From Actinomycetes bacterium (GTDB taxonomy: Bacteria; Actinomycetota; Acidimicrobiia; Acidimicrobiales; RAAP-2): a stretch of DNA of 64,000 bases. Position 1 is the stretch's first letter. The number at the start of each line of letters is the position of its first letter. The position numbers were made by a program, and so were the translations under genes. Below the pieces are notes generated by a model that was given only the letters and a program-made list of their open reading frames with translations, had not been told where the DNA came from and did no database searches. Below are positions 1-7,666 of the stretch, piece after piece. The stretch is from the NCBI GenBank assembly GCA_021778895.1, contig JAJYBR010000007.1, forward strand, positions 36,774 to 100,773, read 5' to 3'.

Positions 1-224
1 GAGATCGTCGCGCCTCCGAGAGTGCGCAACTCCTCGGCCAGCAACTCGGCGATCGCGACGCCGCCGTGCTGGAGGCCTAGCACCACCAGCGCACCCTGCT
101 CGGCGTTTCGCTCGAGGATCTCGTGCGCCATGCGTCGCAGCGCCCGTCGGACGGCTGGGGCATCCAGCAACTGAGCGCGCGCCACGAAACCGCCACCCGG
201 CGCATCGGTCGACCTGTCGCTCAC
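1..224 (-). CDS. pyrR: PyrR, pyrimidine regulator / uracil phosphoribosyltransferase (5' part, cut by window edge)
   Basis: Only the first 74 codons are present; the gene runs off the left edge. After a short variable N-terminus the protein reads LLDAPAVRRALRRMAHEI and later VVLGLQHGGVAIAELLAEEL, the start of the type I phosphoribosyltransferase fold as found in PyrR. PyrR binds pyr mRNA in response to uridine nucleotides and often has weak UPRTase activity; the catalytic PRPP loop lies outside the window. The GTG start at 224 is preceded by a good ribosome site (GGGAGG, four bases before the start). In other actinobacteria pyrR usually follows nusB; here the oxidase block lies between them. 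Another PRTase is possible, but the N-terminus fits PyrR best. Confidence 0.75.
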   Translation of the reverse strand, partial: MSDRSTDAPGGGFVARAQLLDAPAVRRALRRMAHEILERNAEQGALVVLGLQHGGVAIAELLAEELRTLGGATI

Positions 225-298
225 GTTGCCTCCCGCCGTATGGGCCTCACGGGACCCGCTTCACGACGCTGGAGCGACCTTAGCAGGGGTGCGCGGGC

Positions 299-1210
299 TC
301 AGCGCCCGACCGACTTGGGTGCCGGCACGATGTCGGTGGCCAGGCGCGCCGACCGCTGGCGCCAGTGGTCGAGAACGTCGCCCACCGAGCCCTCGGTCTC
401 GATCACCCGGCGCACCAGCGCGGCGAGTGTCGGCAGCGCCCAGAAGTCGCCGCACACCCACAGGATCGCCGCCCCGATCTGCTGGTCGGCGAAGGCCGGT
501 AGGGTCACGCCGGCGATGTGGTCGTAGCTCGGGTACCACGACGTCGTGGTGAGGATGCTCATCGAGATGGCCAGCACCGTCATGATGGCGTTGGTCGCCA
601 GGATGGCGCCGATCTGGAATGCCGGTCCGCGGCGGGGCCGCAGGGGGTGCGACGGGAAGATCTGCAGCCAGAAGAGCGTGCCCGTCACGAGGAAGCTGCC
701 GTGCATGAGCCACACGTGGACCAGCGCGTTGCGCTCCGAGAGCTCGAAGAGGGCCGGCACGTGCCAGGCCAGCATCGCGACGTTGAACGAGATCACCGCG
801 GTCCAGGGATGGCGGAGGAACCGCCCCACCGAGCGCAGCCACCCCCATCGCGGCGCGTGGAGCAGCGAGCGCAGGACCGAGCGGCGCGCCGGGGCGGGCA
901 GCGCGAACAGCAGCGGGATCCAGGGAGCCCCGCGGACGATCAGGATGGGGACGAAGAAGGCGGCCACCACGTGGTCGATCATGTGCACGAAGAAGTAGCT
1001 GCTGGCCCAGTAGTCCAGGGGTGAGACGATGCTGACGAGCAAGACGACGAGTCCGGCGTAGAAGCTCCACGAACGTCGGCGGCGCTGGCGCGCGTGCGCG
1101 GCCGTGGCGCGCTGGCGCAGCCGCGCGAGCCCGAGCTCGTGGGCCGCAACCACCAGCGCGGTGACGAAGACGACCGGGTCGAGGCTCCAGTGAGCCGTCA
1201 GGTAGGACAT
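299..1210 (-). CDS. ctaG: CtaG-family (caa3-type) cytochrome c oxidase assembly membrane protein
   Basis: A 303-residue polytopic protein with about seven hydrophobic segments, matching the caa3_CtaG family thought to help insert copper into cytochrome oxidase. Family-like features are the [11 protein letters not shown] stretch in an early helix, AWHVPALFE in the middle, a [18 protein letters not shown] segment, and [13 protein letters not shown] near the C-terminus. The last 40 residues are charged and probably cytoplasmic. It lies 18 bp after the small membrane protein gene and is probably co-transcribed with it; pyrR starts 74 bp downstream. A second, more divergent family member lies at 3131-3874 and shares the SWY...ADQQ signature. 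The exact biochemical role of this family is not settled. Confidence 0.8.
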   Translation of the reverse strand: MSYLTAHWSLDPVVFVTALVVAAHELGLARLRQRATAAHARQRRRRSWSFYAGLVVLLVSIVSPLDYWASSYFFVHMIDHVVAAFFVPILIVRGAPWIPLLFALPAPARRSVLRSLLHAPRWGWLRSVGRFLRHPWTAVISFNVAMLAWHVPALFELSERNALVHVWLMHGSFLVTGTLFWLQIFPSHPLRPRRGPAFQIGAILATNAIMTVLAISMSILTTTSWYPSYDHIAGVTLPAFADQQIGAAILWVCGDFWALPTLAALVRRVIETEGSVGDVLDHWRQRSARLATDIVPAPKSVGR

Positions 1211-1228
1211 GCGGCCCCCGACGACCGG

Positions 1229-1567
1229 TCAGCGGGCCGTGTCATGGTCCTCGTCGTTGCCCGCGGCACCCGGCGCGCTACGGGCCTGGTGGTCGAGCCA
1301 GGCCTGCCGCATGGCGTCGTATTCGGGCGCCAGCCCCGGCTCGCGGCGCGCTCGATGCGGGTGAGGCTCGCCGTGCTGGACGCGCCACCAGATGTAGACG
1401 GCGAAGACCGCCAGCAGCGGCCACTCGAACACGTAGGCCCAGCTCAGGGCGTTGCCGTGCTCCGCGCGCCCCAGTTCGAACCAGAAGGCTGCGCCGCACA
1501 GTGCGAGGCCCGCGACCAGGAGCGCGTGGGTCCGCCACGTCGCGCGCGGACCCTCGGCGGGGTTCAC
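1229..1567 (-). CDS. Small two-helix membrane protein, copy A of a duplicated family
   Basis: An unrecognised 112-residue protein with two hydrophobic segments separated by a conserved core (NALSWAYVFEWPLLAVFA), then a charged tail with an EYDAMRQAW helix. The same core occurs in the protein at 8436-8822, so the two are paralogues placed at opposite sides of the oxidase genes. I prefer the GTG at 1567 over the in-frame GTG at 1582: at 1567 the start overlaps the TGA of a 12-codon upstream ORF in a GTGA junction. The gene precedes ctaG by 18 bp. Its position suggests a role in oxidase assembly or a small accessory subunit, but nothing in the sequence shows this directly. Confidence 0.65.
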   Translation of the reverse strand: MNPAEGPRATWRTHALLVAGLALCGAAFWFELGRAEHGNALSWAYVFEWPLLAVFAVYIWWRVQHGEPHPHRARREPGLAPEYDAMRQAWLDHQARSAPGAAGNDEDHDTAR

Positions 1568-1602
1568 GGGTCCCGCCCCCACGACCGTCCGTCGGCGACC
1601 AC
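1564..1602 (-). CDS. Possible 12-codon leaderless upstream ORF
   Basis: GTG at 1602 begins a 12-codon ORF (peptide MVADGRSWGRDP) ending in TGA at 1564-1566, which overlaps the GTG of the following membrane-protein gene. A TACAGT hexamer lies exactly 6 nt before this GTG, the same spacing seen before many genes here, so a leaderless transcript would begin at this ORF. Translation could couple to the downstream start. No family resemblance; the case rests on spacing only. Confidence 0.3.
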   Translation of the reverse strand: MVADGRSWGRDP

Positions 1603-1608
1603 GCTGCG

Positions 1609-1614
1609 ACTGTA
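1609..1614 (-). promoter_or_regulatory. Predicted -10 hexamer TACAGT
   Basis: TACAGT lies 6 nt before GTG 1602 and would drive the small membrane protein and ctaG. It is back to back with the SCO1 gene on the other strand. Confidence 0.4.
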
Positions 1615-1674
1615 CCGGGCCGCCGAGGACGGAAACCTGCGAAGGCGCTCAGCCGACTACCGTCCCTGAGAAGA

Positions 1675-2457
1675 ATGTCAACTCCGCCCACCCCGTCGGA
1701 TCCCGACCACGCCGAATTTCGCGCCGCGGCCCTCCGGGCCGGGCGCACGCCCGTGCCCCGGCGATTCATCCTCCTGGTGGCAGCGGCGTTCGTCGTGCTC
1801 GGTGGTGGTGGCGTGCTCCTCGAGCGGGCCCTGGGCTCGACGGGGTCGCCCGCGCCCGTCACCACCGCGACGACGACCCACGAGCTCACTCCCCCGTCAT
1901 CGGCCGCGATCTTGGGCGCACGAGCGCTCTCGGGGGCACCAGCGCCCGCGATCCCGCTGCTCGACCAGTCGGGTCACCGGTGGTCCTGGCGCGAGCACCG
2001 CGGCCGCACCACCCTGGTCTCCTTCGTCAACGCGTCGTGCGACGACATCTGCCCCGTGCTCGGGGCCGAGCTGCGCCAGCTGCGCGCCGACATGGGTTCG
2101 CGTGCCCCCAACATCGTGATCGTGAACACCGATCCCCGCGCGACGGCCGTCGCGCCGCGCCCGGCCGCCCTCGTCGTGCCCCATCTGACGACGGGACGCG
2201 TGTGGTTCCTGACCGGCTCCTTGCGCGCCCTCACGACGGTCTGGACCGACTACGGCGTCCAAGTGCGCACGACTGGTGCTGGGGAGGCGCCGGTCCACAA
2301 CGACGTCGTCTATCTCATCGACGCTCGCGGTCGCCTCCGGGAGGCCGTCACGCCCTTCGCCAACGAGACCCGCGCCGGCCACTTCTGGCTGGACGCGGCC
2401 ACCGAGCGGTCCTTCGCGACGGCCCTGGCCGCGCTCGCCGGTAGGGTGAACGCGTGA
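1675..2457 (+). CDS. SCO1/SenC-family copper chaperone for cytochrome oxidase
   Basis: A 260-residue protein: cytoplasmic N-terminus, one membrane anchor (about 30-50), a T/P-rich linker, then a thioredoxin-like domain. The copper site is visible as C122-DDI-C126 (the CxxxC of SCO proteins) with the distal histidine at H208 in VHNDVVYLID. SCO proteins deliver copper to, or reduce, the CuA cysteines of oxidase subunit II outside the membrane. ATG 1675 is chosen because GAGAAG precedes it and the upstream in-frame codons are not protein-like. Its TGA overlaps the GTG of the next gene, so the two are translationally coupled. It is divergent from the membrane protein/ctaG pair. Confidence 0.85.
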   Translation: MSTPPTPSDPDHAEFRAAALRAGRTPVPRRFILLVAAAFVVLGGGGVLLERALGSTGSPAPVTTATTTHELTPPSSAAILGARALSGAPAPAIPLLDQSGHRWSWREHRGRTTLVSFVNASCDDICPVLGAELRQLRADMGSRAPNIVIVNTDPRATAVAPRPAALVVPHLTTGRVWFLTGSLRALTTVWTDYGVQVRTTGAGEAPVHNDVVYLIDARGRLREAVTPFANETRAGHFWLDAATERSFATALAALAGRVNA

Positions 2458-3134
2458 CGGGCCCGGGCAGTGAGGAGCGCGCCAGCGCCTACGACCCCGG
2501 CTCGATGCCCGCATCGTCGCTCGTCTTGCGCAAGGCGGTCTGGTACCGGCGCCCGTGGTTCCTGATCATGCTCACCGTCGTGGTGCTGGCCGCGGTCTCC
2601 ATCGCGGCCGACCTCCCCCATCACCTGACCACCGCCCAGGATGCCGCCGACCAGAACGCCACGATCGCCCTGATCAACACGGACATCGCGGCGTGCAGCT
2701 ACGCCCTCACCGAGAGCTACGGCTTCTACAACGACTGGCGCCACGGATCCCTCACGTCGGCCCAGTCCCAGCAGGTTCCCCCGCTGCTCGCTCAGGACCA
2801 GACGTCGTGCACCCTGGCCAGCGGACCGCTCTACGACCTGGCCAACAACATCCAGCCCGTGGACACCGCGGCCGGACGCAAGATCGACAGCGCCTACCAA
2901 GAGGTGATCCGCTGGGCGACCAACGATGCCAAGGATGCCGTGACCGACATCATCGCGGTCATCACCCGGCCCGCGGCGCGCGCGTCCGCCCAGCGTGACC
3001 TACTGCGGCGTGACGCCTATCTGCGCGCCGACCGCCTCACGGTCCAGCGGCTCGTCGGGGAGGCCGAGGCCATCTTGCACCAGCACTTGACCCCCGTACG
3101 CCTGCCCCGGCTGCCGTCGCTTGCCGCGACCTAG
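2454..3134 (+). CDS. Single-pass membrane protein of unknown function in the oxidase cluster
   Basis: 226 residues, not recognised. It has a cytoplasmic N-terminus of about 38 residues, one transmembrane helix (about 38-57), and a predicted outside domain that looks helical. C77 and C118 could form a disulfide; the Asp/Gln-rich stretch after the helix and the C-terminal RLVGEAEAILHQHL helix are typical of small sensor-like or scaffold domains. The GTG start overlaps the SCO1 stop (GTGA), which ties it to copper delivery. Its stop shares a CTAG with the convergent ctaG-type gene. A role in oxidase maturation is an inference from context only. Confidence 0.6.
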   Translation: MTGPGSEERASAYDPGSMPASSLVLRKAVWYRRPWFLIMLTVVVLAAVSIAADLPHHLTTAQDAADQNATIALINTDIAACSYALTESYGFYNDWRHGSLTSAQSQQVPPLLAQDQTSCTLASGPLYDLANNIQPVDTAAGRKIDSAYQEVIRWATNDAKDAVTDIIAVITRPAARASAQRDLLRRDAYLRADRLTVQRLVGEAEAILHQHLTPVRLPRLPSLAAT

Positions 3135-3874
3135 TCGCCTCGACCGAAGAACCCGCGGTCCTTCTCCTGGCGCACCAGCCGGTACAGCTCGTCGTCGGGA
3201 TCCTCCTCGCTCTGGAGCCAGCGCACCAGGTTCGCGAAGATGATCGGCAGGAACACGCCCGCCGTCACCACCCACACCGAGCCGGCGGCCAGCTGCTGGT
3301 CCGCCACCCGCGAGAGCGTCGTGGTGCCGCGAAAGACGCTGTACCAGGAGTGCGACGCCATCCCGTCGAGGTAGGCCATGATCCAGACCACCCACATCAC
3401 CACCGCGGACATCCCGATGCGGTAGGGCCGCGACGTGCCCGGCCGCAACGGCGGCGAGACGACCAAGTCGGCGAACAGCGCCGTCGCGACAACGGTCAGC
3501 GTGAGAGCCTCCACGACCATCAGCACGGGATCGCGCACGAGGGTGTCCACGACGGGTGCGGTCCGCCACACGACCGCCAGGACGACGAGCGAGAACGCCT
3601 CGAGCAGGGACCGCCGCTGACCGGCGACCCCCGCGGGTCGCACGCGGCCCCAGACGTGCACCTCGCCACTGGGCAGGACGCGCGCCCAGCCGAGCACGCG
3701 CCACGGCGCGCCGAGCGCGATCAGCGCCGGCGCGACGAAGGCGAACGTCAGGTACTGCGCCGTCTCGACGACCTCATAGCGCCGGGCGAGCGGCGCGAGC
3801 GGGGGCACGAGCACCGCCAGCCACGTGGCCAGTCCCAGCGCAGCGAGCCAGCCACGTGCGCGCCGCACCGCCAT
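3131..3874 (-). CDS. ctaG: Second CtaG-family oxidase assembly protein
   Basis: 247 residues with about six hydrophobic segments. It resembles the protein at 299-1210 most clearly near the end: SWYSVFRGTTTLSRVADQQ against [21 protein letters not shown], followed by a Gly/Ala/Trp-rich helix. A YLTFAFVAPALIALGAPWR segment with its small-residue/Pro pattern also matches the family. It sits five bases after the 36-aa peptide gene, at the 3' end of the ctaC-ctaD-ctaE operon, where a CtaG homologue is often found. The C-terminal tail (DPDDELYRLVRQEKDRG) is charged. Having two diverged CtaG proteins in one cluster suggests division of labour. Confidence 0.75.
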   Translation of the reverse strand: MAVRRARGWLAALGLATWLAVLVPPLAPLARRYEVVETAQYLTFAFVAPALIALGAPWRVLGWARVLPSGEVHVWGRVRPAGVAGQRRSLLEAFSLVVLAVVWRTAPVVDTLVRDPVLMVVEALTLTVVATALFADLVVSPPLRPGTSRPYRIGMSAVVMWVVWIMAYLDGMASHSWYSVFRGTTTLSRVADQQLAAGSVWVVTAGVFLPIIFANLVRWLQSEEDPDDELYRLVRQEKDRGFFGRGD

Positions 3875-3878
3875 AGCG

Positions 3879-3989
3879 TCAGTCCGATGGATGACGCTGG
3901 AAGAACCCCCAGATCAAGACGGCGATAAGCACGCCCAAGAGCACCAGCGTCGTCTGAACCTGCGGGCCCAGGTACATGTCTGCGATCAC
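3879..3989 (-). CDS. 36-residue single-helix membrane peptide between ctaE and ctaG
   Basis: GTG at 3989, TGA at 3879. The peptide has a short polar start, one strongly hydrophobic helix (TTLVLLGVLIAVLIWGFF) and a polar QRHPSD end. GGGGA lies five bases before the GTG, a good ribosome site, and the ORF fills the ctaE-ctaG gap almost exactly (21 bp from ctaE, 4 bp from ctaG). An alternative ATG at 3977 would give 32 residues. Many terminal oxidases carry such one-helix accessory subunits (CcoQ, CydX, subunit IIa types); which one this resembles cannot be told by eye. Confidence 0.55.
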   Translation of the reverse strand: MIADMYLGPQVQTTLVLLGVLIAVLIWGFFQRHPSD

Positions 3990-4010
3990 GCGCGTCCCCT
4001 TTTGCCTGGC

Positions 4011-4658
4011 CTAGATCTGATAGAACATCGCGAACAGGAACGCCCCGCTCAGCGCCACGAAGCCCACGAAGTACGTCATGGCCGAGACGTTCGCCCGCCA
4101 CGACTGCGCGTCGACGTCGGTCGACAGCAAGGCGTTGCCCCCCCGCTCGTGGGCCAGGCGGTGCGACCGGGTCAGCGTCGTCTCGAGCCAGAACGTCGTG
4201 ATCACGAGCGTCATGATGTTGAAGACGCTGAAGCCGATGAACGTCGAGGCGTACCCGCTGGAGCCCGGGTAGAACGGCAGCGACGACAGCTCCCAGATCT
4301 GCAGGATCAACGCGATGGCGGCAGTGGTGAACGCCGTCCAGCCCGCGACCTGCCAGTCCACCAGTGCCCCACCGCGCAGGCGTCGCCGGCCGGTCACGGC
4401 CATGATGCCCGTCGCGACCGTGGCCAGGAAGATCGCCCACCCGTAGTGCGTGGGCGCAGTGACGTGGTCCGGCCGCCACAACAGCCCGTTGTTGGCCGAG
4501 CGCAGGTAGAAGTAGGCGAACACCAGGGACGCCAGCAGGAACGTGTACATGCCGATGAAGAGCCGGCCGCCGGACCAGATCGAGCCGATGTGGGCACGCA
4601 ACTCGAACTCAGCCTCCTCGGGAGTCGACGTGTAGCTCTGGTCTTCGATCGTCTTCAT
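4011..4658 (-). CDS. ctaE: Cytochrome c oxidase subunit III
   Basis: 215 residues, about five transmembrane segments, the length usual for actinobacterial subunit III. The first loop has GSIWSGGRLFIGMYTFLLASLVFAYF split over helix 1, and the middle carries a WQVAGWTAFTTA helix and the QIWELSSLPF loop, followed by a helix with TFWLETTLTRSHRL, typical of the family. Subunit III stabilises subunit I and feeds the proton entry path; it binds no metal. ATG 4658 is preceded by GGAG. It follows ctaD by 10 bp and is in the same operon. Confidence 0.85.
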   Translation of the reverse strand: MKTIEDQSYTSTPEEAEFELRAHIGSIWSGGRLFIGMYTFLLASLVFAYFYLRSANNGLLWRPDHVTAPTHYGWAIFLATVATGIMAVTGRRRLRGGALVDWQVAGWTAFTTAAIALILQIWELSSLPFYPGSSGYASTFIGFSVFNIMTLVITTFWLETTLTRSHRLAHERGGNALLSTDVDAQSWRANVSAMTYFVGFVALSGAFLFAMFYQI

Positions 4659-4668
4659 TCTGTGCTCC

Positions 4669-6618
4669 TCACACCGGCACTCCGCTGAGGGAGGGCTCGT
4701 CGGGGGGACTCGTGGGTCCCAGGTCGGCTACGGCGGGCGCGTTCTCCTCGCTGTAGTGGTACGGGTCGGCCAGGACCACGGGGATCCGGTCGAAGTTGTG
4801 GGCCGGGACCGGGGTGGCCGTCTGCCACTCGAGGCCCAGGGAGTCCCAGGGGTTGGCCGGTGCCTTGACCGGGTTGATGTAAAGCGACCACACCAGGTTG
4901 AAGAAGAAGATCAGGAACGAGAAGCCCAGGATGAAGGCGCTGATCGACGAGAAGTCGTTCAGGCCCTGCAGGTTCTTCGCGTACGTGAAGACCCGTCGCG
5001 GCTGGCCCAGCAGGCCGATGATGAACATCGGGAAGAAGGTCAGGTTGAAGAAGATGAACATCGTCCAGAAGTGCCACATCCCGATGCGACGATTCATCAT
5101 GCGACCCGTCATCTTGGGCAGCCAGTAGTAGAGGCCCGCCATGAAGGCGAACAGCAGACCGCCCATGATCGTGTAGTGGAAGTGCGCGAGCACGAAGAAC
5201 CCGCCGTGGACCGTCACGTTCACCGGGACGTCGGATAGGAAGACCCCGGTGACCCCCCCGATCAGGAAGTTGAAGTACAGCGCCATGACGAACAGCATCG
5301 GTAGGTCGAAGCGGATCTTGGCCCGATACAGCGTTCCCATCCCGACGAGGTAGATGAAGCCCGTGGGGATCGAGATCAGCTCGGTCGTCAGCATGAACAG
5401 TGGCCGCATGTCCGGGTTGATGCCGCTCTGGAAGAGGTGGTGCTGCCACACGAAGAACGACAGCAGGGACACGCCGATCATCCCGGCCGCGCCCACCTTG
5501 TAGGCGAAGAGCGGCTTTCGGGTGAACACCGGCAGGATCTCCCCGGCGATGCCGAATCCGGGCAGCGCCATGATGTACACCTCGGGATGCCCGAAGAACC
5601 AGAAGAGGTTCTCCCACAGGTACGAACTCCCCCCGTGTTCGGTCACGTAGAACGCCGTCTGCACCGTCCGGTCGAGCAGCCCGAAGACCCCGGCGGCGAA
5701 CAGCGTCGGCGTGGCCAGGGTCAGTAGGGCGGCCGTGGCCAGGATGGACCACACGAAGATCGGGACGCGGCTCCACGTCATGCCCGGAGCCCGGTAGTTG
5801 ATGATCGTGACCGCGATGTTGAAGCCGGCCGCCATCATCCCGAGGCCGATCACCGCGAACCCGAACAGGTAGGACACCATCCCGGGACCCGACTGCGTCT
5901 GCAGGGGCGCGTAGCCGGTCCAGCCCGTGGGGAAGCCGCCGAAGGGCAGGGCCGAGAAGATGACCATGTAGCCCGCGACGAAGATCCAGAAGCTGAAGGC
6001 CTCGATGCGGGGGAAGGCCATCCGGCGTGAGCCGATCATCAGGGGCACCAGATAGTTGCCCAGCGGCCCCACGACGATGGACGTGGCCATCATCATCATC
6101 ACCGTGCCGTGCTCACTGACGATCTTGATGTACGTGTCGGGGCTGAAGACGTGCGTCGTCGGGCTCAGCAGCTCGGTCCGGATCGCCATGGCCAGCAGGC
6201 CGCCGGTGAACATGAATAGCAAGACCCCCACGACGTACTGCAGACCCACGGTCTTGTGGTTCGTGCTGTAGCGGAAGTACTTGCTCCAGCCCTGGATCTC
6301 CACCTCACTGTTCGGCTGGCGACCCGTCAGCTTGGCCAGGGGGTAGTTCAAGGCGCCGATGCCGAGCAGCCAGCCCAGCACGCCGAACATCAGGCCCAGG
6401 GTGTCGGCGATGGCGTTCTGCCCGCTGTTGGCGATGTAGGGGTAGTGGCCCGAGATGGTGTTGCCCAGCCAATGGCCGATCGCGTAGCCGACGATGGCGG
6501 CGAGGATCGCGGTCCCCACATGCTGGCTGAGCAGGCCGGGCCGCTGGGTCAGCGGGGGCCGCTCGGTGCTCGACGCGGCCAGCGCGACGTCGTGCGGACG
6601 CTCGTGGACTGTGCTCAT
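4669..6618 (-). CDS. ctaD: Cytochrome c oxidase subunit I, with a two-helix N-terminal extension
   Basis: 649 residues, heme-copper oxidase subunit I of the aa3 (A1) type. Metal ligands are visible: H170 in SEHGTV (heme a), H344 in GHPEVY with cross-link tyrosine Y348, H393-H394 in WQHHLF (CuB), and H479/H481 in AHFHYT (heme a3 and heme a). E346 in GHPEV marks the A1 subclass. The canonical start of the family (STNHKTVGLQYVVG) comes only at residue about 118. Before it lie about 117 extra residues with two hydrophobic segments (about 34-54 and 71-90). The C-terminus has the usual HNFDRIP motif. It reduces O2 to water and pumps protons, using electrons from the subunit II CuA centre. Confidence 0.92.
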   Translation of the reverse strand: MSTVHERPHDVALAASSTERPPLTQRPGLLSQHVGTAILAAIVGYAIGHWLGNTISGHYPYIANSGQNAIADTLGLMFGVLGWLLGIGALNYPLAKLTGRQPNSEVEIQGWSKYFRYSTNHKTVGLQYVVGVLLFMFTGGLLAMAIRTELLSPTTHVFSPDTYIKIVSEHGTVMMMMATSIVVGPLGNYLVPLMIGSRRMAFPRIEAFSFWIFVAGYMVIFSALPFGGFPTGWTGYAPLQTQSGPGMVSYLFGFAVIGLGMMAAGFNIAVTIINYRAPGMTWSRVPIFVWSILATAALLTLATPTLFAAGVFGLLDRTVQTAFYVTEHGGSSYLWENLFWFFGHPEVYIMALPGFGIAGEILPVFTRKPLFAYKVGAAGMIGVSLLSFFVWQHHLFQSGINPDMRPLFMLTTELISIPTGFIYLVGMGTLYRAKIRFDLPMLFVMALYFNFLIGGVTGVFLSDVPVNVTVHGGFFVLAHFHYTIMGGLLFAFMAGLYYWLPKMTGRMMNRRIGMWHFWTMFIFFNLTFFPMFIIGLLGQPRRVFTYAKNLQGLNDFSSISAFILGFSFLIFFFNLVWSLYINPVKAPANPWDSLGLEWQTATPVPAHNFDRIPVVLADPYHYSEENAPAVADLGPTSPPDEPSLSGVPV

Positions 6619-6673
6619 CGCCCCAACTCCCTCTCCGAGGTGCTCATCGGACTCCCCTTCCGCGTGCCCACGC

Positions 6674-7642
6674 TCATGACGCCGGCTGCTTGGCGCCGTA
6701 GATCTCGGCCGGACTGTACGGCGTCACCTTGCCGTCGGGGTAGTACCCGCCGGCGGCCCCATTGGCGTCGGGCGTGTAGGTCCAGGCAAACGCCGGCAGC
6801 AGCTTGGTGTTGGCGGCGTTGGCGGCCTGAGCCTGCTGGGCCCAGGTCATGAACGACTGCTGGGACACGACGCGCCCGTAGTTGTACATCGCGCCGTGCC
6901 AGATCCCGCACAGCTCGCTGCAGCGCACCACGAACTGTCCCTGCTGGGTGGTCGCCGCGTAGGCCACGTCATTGATCAGCGGGTTGGCGTCGGCCTTCAC
7001 CCCGAGTTGGTAGGCCCAGAAACTGTGCGTCACGTCGAGCGACGTCACGTTGAAGACGATCGACGTGTTGGTGGGCAGCACGAGCTGCGGCGACTCGAAC
7101 CCGCCGAAGGTCGGGTAGCGGTACGTGAACTTCCACTGCTGGGCGATGACCTGGACGGGGAGGACCTGGCCACTGTTGGGTGACCAGGTCGCTGTCCCCG
7201 CCAAGGCCGCGGCTTCGGCCTTCGTCGCACCCGCAGGAGACCAGACCGGGTTGGGCCCCTCTCCTCCGCCCGATCCGTGATTCACCACGAGCTCGACGGT
7301 TCCGAAGCCGGCCAAGAACAGGACCACCACGGACGTGATGGTGATCCACGCCACCTGCGCAGTGCGATTCGTCCGAGCGGCCTCTCCTCCGACAGGCTCG
7401 GGCCCGCCGCGCTTGGCGCTCCAGACGACGATCGTGTACCCCAGGTAGATCCACACCCCGATGAGCACCGGCAGGGCGATCACGAAGAGGATGTTGAAGT
7501 CGAACTGGTTCGAGGTGGCCATGTCCGTCATGCGCCCCGGGGGCACGTGCGGGCCCACGAAGAACCAGAACAGCACGTCGGCCACCACGGACACGATCAC
7601 CCAGGCGATCGTCATCCGACGCAGGTGGTGAGTCTCATTCAT
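6674..7642 (-). CDS. ctaC: Cytochrome c oxidase subunit II with CuA site
   Basis: 322 residues from ATG 7642. Three hydrophobic segments precede a periplasmic cupredoxin domain, one more than the usual two, so the first may be an uncleaved signal anchor. The CuA centre is complete: first histidine H206 in DVTHSFW, then C241-SEL-C245-G-I-W-H249-G-A-M252. An aromatic QQWKFTYRYP strand, used for electron entry, is present. No cytochrome c domain is fused, so an external electron donor is needed. I choose the ATG at 7642 over 7663 because GGAG lies nine bases before it; the longer form would add seven residues. It lies between the cupredoxin-like gene and ctaD. Confidence 0.9.
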   Translation of the reverse strand: MNETHHLRRMTIAWVIVSVVADVLFWFFVGPHVPPGRMTDMATSNQFDFNILFVIALPVLIGVWIYLGYTIVVWSAKRGGPEPVGGEAARTNRTAQVAWITITSVVVLFLAGFGTVELVVNHGSGGGEGPNPVWSPAGATKAEAAALAGTATWSPNSGQVLPVQVIAQQWKFTYRYPTFGGFESPQLVLPTNTSIVFNVTSLDVTHSFWAYQLGVKADANPLINDVAYAATTQQGQFVVRCSELCGIWHGAMYNYGRVVSQQSFMTWAQQAQAANAANTKLLPAFAWTYTPDANGAAGGYYPDGKVTPYSPAEIYGAKQPAS

Positions 7643-7666
7643 TGTCGTACGCTCCGTTGCCATCGC

